A stretch of 64,000 nt of DNA. It comes from Actinomycetota bacterium. GTDB lineage: Bacteria > Actinomycetota > Acidimicrobiia > Acidimicrobiales > RAAP-2. Where the stretch lies: assembly GCA_021324045.1 (NCBI GenBank), contig JAJPJV010000028.1, positions 56,532 through 120,531 of the forward strand, in the 5' to 3' direction. Below are positions 41,375-50,430 of this stretch, piece by piece; position 1 is the first letter of the stretch, and each line of letters opens with the position of its first letter. The notes under the pieces are model-generated. The model did not search any database. It saw only the letters and a program-made list of their open reading frames with translations, and was not told where the DNA came from. A program made the translations under genes and the position numbers.

Positions 41375-41703
41375 AACTCCCGGAGCTGTCCGCGAACAAT
41401 TGGCGCACCCCAGGATCAGGCCGCGCTAGAAGCGAGAAGCTCGGGGGGTTGCCAGCACAAGGGAGTCAAAAGGTGAGGCGCGATCCCGACGGGAGCACGG
41501 TTTAGGGTGCTCGGGCGATGGTCCAGGGGGTCAAGGCCAGGGTAGCTCACGATGTGTGATCAACCTTCGAAATCGCCGGACTTCTCGATCTGAGCTGATC
41601 CACGTCTCGACGCCGGGGAGGGACACAGGTCGGGCGCCCGGCAGCGCCTCTCGGTCGACACCCTCGAGGCACCATCGCCACCACAGAGCTAGCGTGGCCA
41701 ACG
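41375..41703. other. Intergenic region between the HTH gene and moaC
   Basis: No gene is visible. A TAGCGT element at 41690-41695 lies eight bases before the moaC GTG and is a likely -10 for a near-leaderless mRNA. I looked for a molybdenum-cofactor riboswitch shape and could not support one. Confidence 0.45.
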
Positions 41704-42276
41704 GTGGCGCCCTCGGAGACCCACGGTGACGAGCACCCGGGCGAGTTGTCGCATCTCGATCGGGCTGGTCGAGCTCGGATGGTCGACGTCACCGGCAAGC
41801 CCTGGACGCACCGCAGGGCCCTCGCCCGATGCCACGTCGAGATGGGCGGTGCCGCACACGCGCTGAGCGACGAGCTCATCAACCAAGCGCGCCTGGCGGG
41901 GATCCAGGCAGCCAAGCAGACCGCACGCCTGATCCCCCTCTGCCATCCCTTGGCGGTCTCCGACGTCGACGTGTCGGTATCCGTCCGCCCCACGTCGATC
42001 GAGATCGAAGGAACGGCCGAGGTCATCGGTCAGACCGGCGTGGAGATGGAAGCCCTCACGGCCTGTGCGTTCGCCGCGTTGACCCTGACCGCTGCGTTGT
42101 CGCCAACCGACGAGGGCGTCAGGATCACGGATCTCGAGCTATGGGAGAAGAGCGGCGGACGCTCGGGAACCTGGCTTCGCCAACGTCATGAGGACCGCAC
42201 GCCGCGCGAAGAAGAAGGTCAGGAGCTCGACCGCAGCCGGCGGAGTTCTGCGGCCACGACCTTGCCGTCTGCCTGA
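41704..42276 (+). CDS. moaC: Cyclic pyranopterin monophosphate synthase MoaC
   Basis: MoaC completes cyclic pyranopterin formation from the MoaA product. Motifs are LSHLDRAGRARMVDVTGKPWT, LAGIQAAKQTARLIPLCHPLAVSDV and TGVEMEALTACAFAALTL. The core ends near ELWEKSGGRSG; about 30 further polar residues run past the normal end and overlap the convergent gatB by 58 bases. GTG 41704 matches the upstream -10 element. It is separated from and opposite to the other moa genes. Confidence 0.92.
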   Translation: MAPSETHGDEHPGELSHLDRAGRARMVDVTGKPWTHRRALARCHVEMGGAAHALSDELINQARLAGIQAAKQTARLIPLCHPLAVSDVDVSVSVRPTSIEIEGTAEVIGQTGVEMEALTACAFAALTLTAALSPTDEGVRITDLELWEKSGGRSGTWLRQRHEDRTPREEEGQELDRSRRSSAATTLPSA

Positions 42277-43676
42277 CCCTTGGTCGCGGCCATGACCTTC
42301 CCGATCAGTGCACCTGCAACCTTGTCGTTGCCCCCGAGGTAGCTGTCCCATTCCGCCGGGTTGGCCTTGATGACCTCGTCGATCACCGCGGCCAGGGCGT
42401 CGGCCGCCAATGCCTCGAAGCCCTTCGCTCGCGCGATGGCCTCGGGATCCCCCCCGCCGCGGACCAGCAGCTCTCCGAGGACCTCCTTGGACTGGGTCGA
42501 CGACAGCTTCCCTGAGGCCTCGAAAAGGATCAGTTGGGCGAACGCCTTCGGGTCGAGGCGGCGCGCGGCCTCGGGGTTCGCTGCGGCTTCATTCGCCGCG
42601 CGGGCAAGGGCGAGAGATCCGGGTGCACCGTGGTCGACTGCGGTGAGCACGAGGTCGTCGAGCGCCTGGTTGACGACGACCCCCACCTGGTCCCGCTGGG
42701 CACTCGCCTCGGTGCCGCCGAGCACCTCGAGGATCCGAGCGCGGCGATCCGCAGGCATTGGGCCCAGCGATGCCGCCACGGCACGTTGCCACGCGGGATC
42801 AGGGTCCAGCGGCACGAGATCAGGCTCAGGGAAATAGCGATAGTCGAAGGCCTCTTCCTTCGAACGCATCGCCGTCGTCCGGTTCGCCTCCTCGTCCCAA
42901 TGGCGCGTCTCCTGGACGACCGTCTCTCCCGCTTCGAGCAGTTCGATCTGGCGCCGGGCCTCGTACTCGAGCGCTCGGCCGAGCGAGCGCAGGGAGTTCA
43001 GGTTCTTGATCTCACAGCGCGTCCCGAACTGCTCGGACCCGACGCGCCGTACCGAGATGTTCGCATCGACGCGCATGGAGCCCTCCTCCATGCGGCCGTC
43101 GGAAGCGCCCGTGGCCACGAGGATGCCTCGCAGCTCCGACACGTACAGGCGCGCCTGCTCTGCCGAGCGGATGTCAGGCTCGCTCACGATCTCGACCAAC
43201 GGCACCCCCGCGCGGTTGTAGTCGACGAGCGAGTACTCGGAGGACCCGACGCGCCCGCCACCGCCGACGTGGGTGGTCTTCCCGGTGTCCTCTTCGAGGT
43301 GCGCGCGGACGATGCCCACGCGACTCCCATCGGGCAGCTCCAGGAAGCCGCCGACATTGATCGGTTCGTCGTACTGACTGATCTGGTAGTCCTTGGGCAT
43401 GTCCGGGTAGAAGTAGTTCTTCCGGTGGAAGATCGACGGCCGCACGCTGCAGTGCAGCGCGGCGCCGATCCGCATGGCCAGCTCCACCGCTTGACGGTTC
43501 AGCACCGGGAGCGATCCCGGGAGGCCCAAACAGACGGGACAGATGTTCGTGTTGGGCTCGTCGCCGAACCGGTTCCGACAACCACAGAAGAGCTTCGTCG
43601 CGGTCTGGAGCTCGCAGTGCACCTCGAGCCCCACGACCCACTCCCATGCCCCGCTGTCGTGCGCGGCAGGCGTCAT
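42219..43676 (-). CDS. gatB: Asp/Glu-tRNA amidotransferase subunit B
   Basis: GatB binds misacylated tRNA and phosphorylates the carboxylate for amidation. The 485-residue protein has VVGLEVHCELQTATKLFCGC (with zinc Cys in CRNRFGDEPNTNICPVCLG), IFHRKNYFYPDMPKDYQISQYD, DYNRAGVPLVEIVSEPD, EYEARRQIELLEAGE and a C-terminal GatB/YqeY tail domain (LGELLVRGGGDPEAIARAKG). ATG 43676 is the usual start. It follows gatA by 55 bases. Confidence 0.95.
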   Translation of the reverse strand: MTPAAHDSGAWEWVVGLEVHCELQTATKLFCGCRNRFGDEPNTNICPVCLGLPGSLPVLNRQAVELAMRIGAALHCSVRPSIFHRKNYFYPDMPKDYQISQYDEPINVGGFLELPDGSRVGIVRAHLEEDTGKTTHVGGGGRVGSSEYSLVDYNRAGVPLVEIVSEPDIRSAEQARLYVSELRGILVATGASDGRMEEGSMRVDANISVRRVGSEQFGTRCEIKNLNSLRSLGRALEYEARRQIELLEAGETVVQETRHWDEEANRTTAMRSKEEAFDYRYFPEPDLVPLDPDPAWQRAVAASLGPMPADRRARILEVLGGTEASAQRDQVGVVVNQALDDLVLTAVDHGAPGSLALARAANEAAANPEAARRLDPKAFAQLILFEASGKLSSTQSKEVLGELLVRGGGDPEAIARAKGFEALAADALAAVIDEVIKANPAEWDSYLGGNDKVAGALIGKVMAATKGQADGKVVAAELRRLRSSS

Positions 43677-43731
43677 GGCAGGCACCCCCGAGCAACCATA
43701 AAGCAGGCCATCCCTGGAGCCGTGGGCGCGC

Positions 43732-45207
43732 TCATGTTCGTTCCACCGACCCCAGTGCCCCGAGCGCCGGCAGTGCAATCGGCGGCGCGAGTGACTCCAG
43801 CACCCCACCGACCCGGAACAGCTCCTTTTCCCCAAGGGCGGGGGCCAACACCTGCACCCCCACCGGCAAGCCGTCGTCCCCGGTGCCGAAGGGCACGCTC
43901 ATGGCGGGGTGGCCGGCGAGGTTCGAAGGGATCGTGCAGACGTCCGAGAGGTACATCGCAAGGGGATCATCGACCTTGGCACCGAGCGGGAATGCCGTCG
44001 TCGGCGACGTCGCCCCTAACAAGACGTCAACCTGAGCGTACGCGCGGTCGAACGCTCTGGTCACAAGGGTGCGGGCGCGCTGGGCCTGCGCGTAGTACGC
44101 GTCGTAGTAGCCCGCGGAGAGTGCATAGGTGCCGAGCATGATCCGTCGCTTGACCTCGGCACCGAACCCCGCAGTCCGCGTGGCCTTGTTCATCGCCGCG
44201 GCGTCCGGGGCGTCGACCCGCAAGCCGTAGCGCACGCCGTCATAGCGGGCGAGATTCGACGACGCCTCCGCAGGAGCGATGAGGTAGTAGGCCGAGAGGC
44301 CGTAGCGCAGCTCTGGAATCGAGACGTCCTCGACCTTGGCACCGGCACCAGAGAGAGCCTCTGCGGCCTCCCGCACCCGGGCCTCGACGTCGCGTGCCAC
44401 CCCGTCGATCAGCTCGAGGCACACCCCGACGCGAAGGCCTTCCACGCCCGCCTCCACTGCGTCGGAAAGCCGCGGGACCGGAGCGTCGATCGAGGTGCTG
44501 TCGGCCGGATCATGCCCGCCAATCACCTCGAGGACGAGCGCGGCATCCCCAACCGACGCGGTCAACGGACCGATCTGGTCGAGGCTGCTGGCGAACGCCA
44601 CCAAGCCGTAGCGGGAGACGAGCCCGTACGTCGGTTTCACGCCGACCACCCCGCACAGTGCCGCTGGCTGACGGATCGACCCACCGGTGTCCGACCCGAG
44701 CGCCACCGGCACGAACCCAGCGGCCACCGCGGCGGCGGAACCGCCACTAGAACCACCCGGCACCCGGCTGAGGTCGTGGGGGTTCCTCGTCGGCCCGGCT
44801 GCCGAGTTCTCCGTGGAAGAACCCATGGCGAATTCGTCCATGTTGGCCTTGCCGATCGTGATCGCCCCTGCGCTACGGAGCCGTTCGACGACGGTGGCGT
44901 CGTAGGGCGGTCGCCAGCCCTCCAGGATGCGGGAGCCACAGGTGGTCTCCAGCCCTTTGGTGCAGAGATTGTCCTTCAAGGCGACGGGCACGCCAGCGAG
45001 CGGACCGGGATCCTCTCCCGCCGCAATGCGGCGGTCGAGCGCTTCGGCCTCGGCCAGCGCAGCATCGGCGCAGACTCGAACGAAGGCGCGGATCGCTGCG
45101 TCGCCTCCTGCGACGCGATCGAGTGCCTCGGTGACGACCTCGCGTGCCGAGCGCTCCCGACGCCGGATCTGCCCGGCCAGCTCACCCGCAACCAGCATCG
45201 GCCTCAT
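43732..45207 (-). CDS. gatA: Asp/Glu-tRNA amidotransferase subunit A
   Basis: GatA is the amidase that supplies ammonia from glutamine to GatB. The 491-residue protein shows [21 protein letters not shown] with the catalytic Lys, [22 protein letters not shown], and the cis-Ser/Ser segment [28 protein letters not shown] (core [14 protein letters not shown]). C-terminal [13 protein letters not shown] and [10 protein letters not shown] are typical. Its ATG overlaps the gatC stop by four bases. Confidence 0.96.
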   Translation of the reverse strand: MRPMLVAGELAGQIRRRERSAREVVTEALDRVAGGDAAIRAFVRVCADAALAEAEALDRRIAAGEDPGPLAGVPVALKDNLCTKGLETTCGSRILEGWRPPYDATVVERLRSAGAITIGKANMDEFAMGSSTENSAAGPTRNPHDLSRVPGGSSGGSAAAVAAGFVPVALGSDTGGSIRQPAALCGVVGVKPTYGLVSRYGLVAFASSLDQIGPLTASVGDAALVLEVIGGHDPADSTSIDAPVPRLSDAVEAGVEGLRVGVCLELIDGVARDVEARVREAAEALSGAGAKVEDVSIPELRYGLSAYYLIAPAEASSNLARYDGVRYGLRVDAPDAAAMNKATRTAGFGAEVKRRIMLGTYALSAGYYDAYYAQAQRARTLVTRAFDRAYAQVDVLLGATSPTTAFPLGAKVDDPLAMYLSDVCTIPSNLAGHPAMSVPFGTGDDGLPVGVQVLAPALGEKELFRVGGVLESLAPPIALPALGALGSVERT

Positions 45208-45500
45208 GGCTCCTCACCGAGGATGCGCGGCACGCAGAAGCGATGGTCTTCGACAGCGGGTGCGGCCGCCAACACGACGTCGCGCTCGAGCCCTGGGCGC
45301 GGCTCGTCGTCCCTGAAGACGTTCTTGAGCGGTAGCGGGTGCGCCATAGGGGCAAGATCGCTGAGATCGAGGGCGGCGATGTCGGCGGCATGCGCGAGGA
45401 TCGAAGCGAGCTGGACCGTATAGCGCTCGAGCTCCTCCTCGCTGAGCTCGAGCCGCGCCAGCGCAGCGACGTAGGCGACATCGTCACGACTTATCGCCAT
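45204..45500 (-). CDS. gatC: Asp/Glu-tRNA amidotransferase subunit C
   Basis: GatC is the 98-residue belt subunit that stabilises GatA-GatB. It begins [31 protein letters not shown] and ends with the Pro-rich region [20 protein letters not shown], both family signatures. It heads gatC-gatA-gatB, allowing indirect formation of Gln-tRNA or Asn-tRNA. Confidence 0.94.
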   Translation of the reverse strand: MAISRDDVAYVAALARLELSEEELERYTVQLASILAHAADIAALDLSDLAPMAHPLPLKNVFRDDEPRPGLERDVVLAAAPAVEDHRFCVPRILGEEP

Positions 45501-45530
45501 GGCGCATCCTTGCGCTCGAGGTCCCGAGGA

Positions 45531-46328
45531 TCAACGCACATCTGGCCTCCTCTTGGGTGCCACCGGCTCGCCGGCGGGCACGGAGGTCACCCGCAAGACG
45601 AAGTCGACCGTCTTTGACTCGACCTCCTCACGGTCGTAGTCGAGCGTCGCGACGTGATAGCTACGCTCGAGGAACACGCGCTCGACGGGTCCGCTCACCG
45701 ATGATGCCACCACGTCGCCGTTGACAGGGGGGACGACGTGGTCCTCGCGGCTCGAGAACAAAAGCACGGGGCAGCGAATCGCCGACAACTCCGCCCGAAC
45801 GGCATCGGCGGCGTCGAAGAGCGAGCGCAGGGGCTCGAGCGGGGTGCGGTCGTAGGAGAGCTCGACGACATCGGGCTTGGCGATGTCCGAACCGATGCCC
45901 TCGATCGAGGTCATGCCAGCTTCGAGCAGCGACGTGATGACGTTGCGATAGTCCTCGGAAGGTTGCACGAACGGGTTGATGGCCACGAGCCCGGCTACTT
46001 CGGGGTGGCGCTCCGCCAACCAGCACGCGAGCGTCCCGCCCATGGACAGGCCGACGACCACGACCTGGTTGACCCGTCGAGCCAGTTCCGCGTAGGCATC
46101 GTCTGCGGCAGCAGACCAGTCCAGCCATCTGGTCTCCAGGAGGTCTTCGAACGCGGTGCCGTGGCCGGGGAGCCGCGGGAGCTCCACCGTCAAGCCCGCC
46201 TCTGCGAGGCGGGTGGCGAGACCGCGCATCGACGACGGATTGCCGCTGAAGCCGTGGAGCACGAGCGCTCCGCTCGCGCCACCAGGCGCGGAGAATGGTT
46301 CTGCACCTGGGAGAACGGGTGCGGGCAC
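45531..46328 (-). CDS. Alpha/beta hydrolase (carboxylesterase/monoacylglycerol lipase-like)
   Basis: This 265-residue serine hydrolase resembles Est30-type carboxylesterases. LVLHGFSGNPSSMRGLATRLAE forms the oxyanion region, the nucleophile is in VVVGLSMGGTLACWLAE, the Asp in SREDHVVPP and the His in ERSYHVATLDYD. There is no signal peptide. It starts 30 bases beyond gatC in the same direction and may be read with the gat genes. Substrate is unknown; small acyl esters are usual for the group. Confidence 0.87.
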   Translation of the reverse strand: MPAPVLPGAEPFSAPGGASGALVLHGFSGNPSSMRGLATRLAEAGLTVELPRLPGHGTAFEDLLETRWLDWSAAADDAYAELARRVNQVVVVGLSMGGTLACWLAERHPEVAGLVAINPFVQPSEDYRNVITSLLEAGMTSIEGIGSDIAKPDVVELSYDRTPLEPLRSLFDAADAVRAELSAIRCPVLLFSSREDHVVPPVNGDVVASSVSGPVERVFLERSYHVATLDYDREEVESKTVDFVLRVTSVPAGEPVAPKRRPDVR

Positions 46329-46567
46329 TCATGGGATGCTATTCGGTGCCGCGACGTGGTCCACCGAGCGTCCCCGGCGATCGCACCCCACTCCTTGACG
46401 CCACCCCGTCATCGCGATGGTTCGCACCAACGGGCCCTCGCCCCCAACGACCGGCACAGGCGGCACGACGACGCTAGGTTCGGGCCCGTGCGCATCAGCG
46501 TCGTGAACCGCGAGGAGGACGACCGTGGCGCCCTGGTGCCCGGACATGGACCGAAGCGTTGCCCCAG

Positions 46568-47320
46568 ATGACGAGAACCGACTGGGACGCTGCCACCTAC
46601 GACCGCATCGCCGACCCCATGACGCGTTGGGGCACGGCCGTGCTCGATCGGCTGACGTTGGAGGGGCACGAGACCGTGCTCGACGCAGGGTGCGGCTCAG
46701 GAAGGGTCACTGAGCGCCTCGCTGCCCGCCTCTCCCACGGCACGGTCGTGGCACTCGACTGCTCGCCGGCGATGCTGACCGAGGCTCGTCGTCGCCTGGC
46801 ACCCTTCGGTTCACGGGTCCGCTTTATCGAAGCCGACCTCCTCGACCTGACGCCAACGATCCTGGAGCCCTGCGCACCTGTCGATGCCGTCTTCTCCACC
46901 GCCACCTTCCACTGGGTGCTCGATCACGATCGACTGTTCGCGAACTTGGCTGCGGTCTTGCGGCCTGGCGGCCAGCTCGTCGCACAGTGCGGCGCATCGG
47001 GCAACATCGCCAAGCTCATCGAAGCCGTCCATCGAGCCGGCTATTCGCGCGCAGGGCACTGGAACTACGCGACGCCAGCGCAGACGCGCGATCGCCTGAT
47101 CGCCTCGGGATTCGATGAGGTCGAGGTATGGACGAATCCGGAGCCGACGCCGATCGAAGCTGATCAGCTCGAGACCTATCTCAGAACGGTATGCCTGCGC
47201 TCGCAGATTGCCGAACTTCCCGAAGCTGAGCACCCGGCATTCCTGCAGGCGGTCATCGAGGCAATGGAGGAGCCGGTGATCGATTACGTCCGGCTGAACA
47301 TCCTGGCCCGCCGACGCTGA
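46568..47320 (+). CDS. SAM-dependent methyltransferase (trans-aconitate methyltransferase-like)
   Basis: This 250-residue class I methyltransferase starts MTRTDWDAATYDRIADPMTRWG. Motif I is VLDAGCGSGRVTERLA, followed by VVALDCSPAMLTEARRRL, the acidic VRFIEADLLDLTP and DAVFSTATFHWVLDHDRLFANLAAVLRPGG. The FHWVLDH phrase matches Tam and related small-acid methyltransferases. Substrate is inferred only by similarity. ATG 46568 is chosen over TTG 46559. It is divergent from the hydrolase. Confidence 0.85.
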   Translation: MTRTDWDAATYDRIADPMTRWGTAVLDRLTLEGHETVLDAGCGSGRVTERLAARLSHGTVVALDCSPAMLTEARRRLAPFGSRVRFIEADLLDLTPTILEPCAPVDAVFSTATFHWVLDHDRLFANLAAVLRPGGQLVAQCGASGNIAKLIEAVHRAGYSRAGHWNYATPAQTRDRLIASGFDEVEVWTNPEPTPIEADQLETYLRTVCLRSQIAELPEAEHPAFLQAVIEAMEEPVIDYVRLNILARRR

Positions 47321-47447
47321 GCCTCACCACGGCGCCGGGAACACACCCTCGACGGTGCATGCCAACCCAGGGGGATCGGGGATGCCCTGCCCGGCACGAC
47401 ATGAACCAGGGCGCGCACGGCACGACGAGGCGTGCGACGATGGAGGC

Positions 47448-47774
47448 GTGTGGCGGCGAACGATCCTCGACGCTGACCTCGGTGCCGCAGGCTCCTATCG
47501 GCGCGCCGTGTACCAATGGCACGCCAGCGGACCACGAATCCTCCACTTCGGTACTGCGATCCTCGAGGAACTGGCCTTCGACCCCAGCCGCCATCGGCAC
47601 ACGACGCGTTCAGCGGTGCGCACCCGTCGCTCCGGGGCCGGCGCGAAGCTCCTCCGGGTGCTCGTCGTCGCCCTGGGGATGGCCGGGACCACCAGCGCCC
47701 TGCGACACGCCCTTCCGGGATCCCGACCCGCCGTGGCTCGTGCGCGCCCCGCGGCGCTGCCACCGGCACACTGA
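47448..47774 (+). CDS. Hypothetical protein (108 aa)
   Basis: A GC3-rich frame from GTG 47448 encodes VWRRTILDADLGAAGSYRR, then WHASGPRILHFGTAILEEL, a possible membrane segment (LLRVLVVALGMAGTTSAL) and an Ala/Arg/Pro-rich end. I do not recognise it. A GGAGG motif is present but too close to the GTG, and other frames overlap, so it may not be a real gene. It lies 45 bases before alkB. Confidence 0.35.
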   Translation: MWRRTILDADLGAAGSYRRAVYQWHASGPRILHFGTAILEELAFDPSRHRHTTRSAVRTRRSGAGAKLLRVLVVALGMAGTTSALRHALPGSRPAVARARPAALPPAH

Positions 47775-47819
47775 GTCGCGGTGCACTGAGTCCCAACGAC
47801 CACCGCTCCCAAGTGTCGG

Positions 47820-48452
47820 ATGACCGGTCTTCATCACGCACCTCTTCACCATGCACCGGCCAATCTGTTGCCCTTCGACGGTGATGTTAGGTACTACCCG
47901 GACTGGTTCGCCGAGGACGCCGATGAGCTGTTCGAAGCCCTCGTCGACGGCCTCATGTGGGCACAAGCGCACGCGCGCTTCTTCGGGAAGCCCGTCCCGC
48001 TGCCCCGCCTGACGGCGTGGTACGGTCCGGTCGAGTACCGCTATTCAGGCGTGCGCCACCCCGCCCGGCCCTTCGTCCCCGTGCTCTCACGAATTGCCGC
48101 CGCGATCGAGCCGATCGCACCAGGGATGGACTGCGTGCTCGGCAACCGCTATCGCACAGGAGCCGACTCGGTCGGCTGGCACACCGATGGCGAGGAGCTC
48201 TGGGGTCCTCGCCCGACGATCGCGTCGGTGTCCTTCGGCGCTTCTCGCCGCTTCGTACTCAAGCACCGGTCCTCGAAGCGGATCGTCGACATCGAGCTCT
48301 CTCACGGTTCGGTCCTCGTACTGTCTGGGACGACCCAGTCGCACTGGCTCCATGCGCTGCCCAGGACGGCAAAACCGGTCGGCGAGCGGGTGAACCTGAC
48401 CTACCGGCGTCTCGCGTCGGCGACGGAGGGCACGGGGCGTTCCTGCCCATAA
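47820..48452 (+). CDS. alkB: AlkB-type 2-oxoglutarate/Fe(II) DNA dealkylase
   Basis: This 210-residue protein resembles the ALKBH2/3-like branch, which repairs 1-methyladenine and 3-methylcytosine by oxidative demethylation. It has PRLTAWYGPVEYRYSG, LGNRYRTGADSVGWHTDGEELWG with the iron ligands HxD, SFGASRRFVLKHR, and LSHGSVLVLSGTTQSHWLHALPR with the distal His, ending RVNLTYRRL with the oxoglutarate Arg. All catalytic residues are present. With ogt at 30324 the window holds two direct-reversal repair genes. Confidence 0.9.
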   Translation: MTGLHHAPLHHAPANLLPFDGDVRYYPDWFAEDADELFEALVDGLMWAQAHARFFGKPVPLPRLTAWYGPVEYRYSGVRHPARPFVPVLSRIAAAIEPIAPGMDCVLGNRYRTGADSVGWHTDGEELWGPRPTIASVSFGASRRFVLKHRSSKRIVDIELSHGSVLVLSGTTQSHWLHALPRTAKPVGERVNLTYRRLASATEGTGRSCP

Positions 48453-48771
48453 GCGTCGCGGCCATCCCCGCATGGCCCGGGCATGCCTCTCGCGCCGATC
48501 ACCGCCCGAACGCGGCCAGCAGCGACCACTCAACGCGCAATCCTCGCCACAGGGCGACATCCGACGTACCATGGCCGCGTCCCGACTTGGACTCCACGGC
48601 ACGGTCCAGGTCGTAGTCGGGCACGTGCCCGGTCCCATTCGGCACCGGGCACAGGCAATGAAGGGAGCAACCTGGGGTGCGACGGTGGCGGGCCTGCGCC
48701 TTGGGCGAAGCGGGTGAGCGTTCAGAGGGGGGCATGCCGACAGACCGGGGTTCCGAGCGGGGCGAAACGAG
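48453..48771. other. Intergenic region before the polysaccharide locus
   Basis: No supported gene is present. The 319 bases should include the promoter of the polysaccharide locus; a GGGCACGTGCCC palindrome (about 48619-48630) is the most regular element but no -35/-10 pair could be fixed. Confidence 0.45.
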
Positions 48772-50424
48772 ATGAGCGAGATCCAACCCCACGAGGCCAA
48801 CCTCCGCACGTACCTGCAAGTCCTCGCTCGCCGTGCGGCATGGGTGGTGGGCGTCACGGTCCTCGCCATTGCCGTTGCGATCGCCTACAGCGCCGTGCAG
48901 AAGAAGCGCTACTCGGCGACGACCGACCTTTTGGTACAGCCGGCCGGCGCCACCCTCCCGGGGACCCAGAACACGGTCTCACCGACCGACGTCTTGACCG
49001 AACTGCAGTTGATCACGAACAACACCGTCAAGGGCGCGGTCACCAAGAAGCTCGGGTTCTCCCCCTCGGTCTCGGCGACCCAAGTCGGACAGACCAACGT
49101 GATCGCCTTGACTGCGACGGCCGCGACACCGGGTGAGGCCGCCCATGTAGCGAACACTTATGCCCACGTCTTCGTCGCGAACCAACGCCAGAACGCGATC
49201 AACCAGATCACAGCCGCCGAACAGCAGTACCAACGCCAGATCAACACCTTCGATTCGCAGATCGCGTCGTTACAGACCCAGGAAGGCGCCAAGGGGACCT
49301 CGAGTGCGACCGCCTCGGCAGATGCCGCCTCCATCGCTGCTCTCGAGAGTCAGGAGTCCGTCCTCAAAGAGGATCTCGCTCAGCTGCAGATCGCCGCCAC
49401 CCAGTCCCCCGGTGGGATCACGATCACCTCGCCCGCCACCCCGCCGTCGTCCCCGAGCTCGCCACGACCGCTCCGTGACGGGGTCATTGCCCTGTCCATC
49501 GGGCTCATCCTCGGCATTGGTGCCGCCTTCAGCGCCGAGTACTTCGACGACAAGGTCTATACGAAGGCCGAGGCGGAACGCCTGAGCGGTGGCGTGCCCG
49601 TCCTCGCCATGATCCCCAAGCTCAAGAGCTGGAAGCGCCGGGAAGAACCACTGCTCATCACAGAGTCCGACCCCTTCTCCCAGGTGACCGAGGCCTACCG
49701 GTCGCTGCGGACCTCGCTGCAGTTCGCCGGCGCCGACGGGAACCTCAAGACCATCTTGATCACCAGTGCCTCGGGTGCGGAGGGGAAGAGCTCCACCACC
49801 GCGAACCTGGGCGTCGTGCTGGCGACCAGCGGGAACAAGGTGGCCGTCGTCGGCTGCGACCTGCGCCGCCCGCGCGTCGGGCAGTTCCTGCATCAGTCCG
49901 AGGCCCTCGGCTTCACCTCGGTGCTCCTCGGCCAGAGCGATCTCCAGCAGGCGCTGCGCCCGGTGCCGGGTACCTCGAACCTCTACGTGCTTCCCTCGGG
50001 TCCGGTCCCCCCGAACCCTGCCGAGCTCCTCGGTTCCGAGCGAGCGAAGAGGGTCTTCGAGTGGCTGGCCGCAAGCTTCGACACGGTCCTCATCGACTCG
50101 CCGCCGCTGCTCCCCGTCGCCGACGCGCTCGTCCTCACCCGCTACGCCGACGCGGTGCTCCTCGTCACCGCAGCTGGCGAGACCAAGCGTTCCGAGCTGC
50201 AGCGGGCCTGCGAGCTGCTCGAGCAGGCGAACGTCAAGCCGACCGGCCTGGTCCTCAACAAGCTCGTCCGTCGATCCGGCGACCCCTCCGAGTACGGCTA
50301 CACCTACGGGTACGGCTACACGTACCGCCCCACACCGCACCAGCTCCCCGCCGCATCGACCAACGGGAAGGGACGGGCGCGCGCCGAGCTGGCCGACGAA
50401 CAAGCCCAATACCGGGTTCGGTAG
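48772..50424 (+). CDS. Chain-length regulator fused to BY-kinase (Wzz/Wzc-like)
   Basis: This 550-residue inner-membrane protein couples a Wzz chain-length domain to a bacterial tyrosine autokinase, controlling capsule or exopolysaccharide export. A first helix (WVVGVTVLAIAVAIAYSAV) and a second (GVIALSIGLILGIGAAFSAEYF) bracket an extracytoplasmic coiled part. The kinase has Walker A SASGAEGKSSTTANLG, Walker A' VVGCDLRRPRVG and Walker B DTVLIDSPPLLPVADA. The C-terminus carries a Tyr cluster (YGYTYGYGYTYR) for autophosphorylation. In Walker A' the first Asp of the usual DxDxR is Gly. First gene of the locus. Confidence 0.9.
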   Translation: MSEIQPHEANLRTYLQVLARRAAWVVGVTVLAIAVAIAYSAVQKKRYSATTDLLVQPAGATLPGTQNTVSPTDVLTELQLITNNTVKGAVTKKLGFSPSVSATQVGQTNVIALTATAATPGEAAHVANTYAHVFVANQRQNAINQITAAEQQYQRQINTFDSQIASLQTQEGAKGTSSATASADAASIAALESQESVLKEDLAQLQIAATQSPGGITITSPATPPSSPSSPRPLRDGVIALSIGLILGIGAAFSAEYFDDKVYTKAEAERLSGGVPVLAMIPKLKSWKRREEPLLITESDPFSQVTEAYRSLRTSLQFAGADGNLKTILITSASGAEGKSSTTANLGVVLATSGNKVAVVGCDLRRPRVGQFLHQSEALGFTSVLLGQSDLQQALRPVPGTSNLYVLPSGPVPPNPAELLGSERAKRVFEWLAASFDTVLIDSPPLLPVADALVLTRYADAVLLVTAAGETKRSELQRACELLEQANVKPTGLVLNKLVRRSGDPSEYGYTYGYGYTYRPTPHQLPAASTNGKGRARAELADEQAQYRVR

Positions 50425-50430
50425 CGACAC

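Noticed and set aside
41375..41703. Molybdenum-cofactor riboswitch upstream of moaC
   Set aside because: No consistent helix set was found, and the likely -10 element just eight bases before the start leaves no room for a leader RNA from that promoter.
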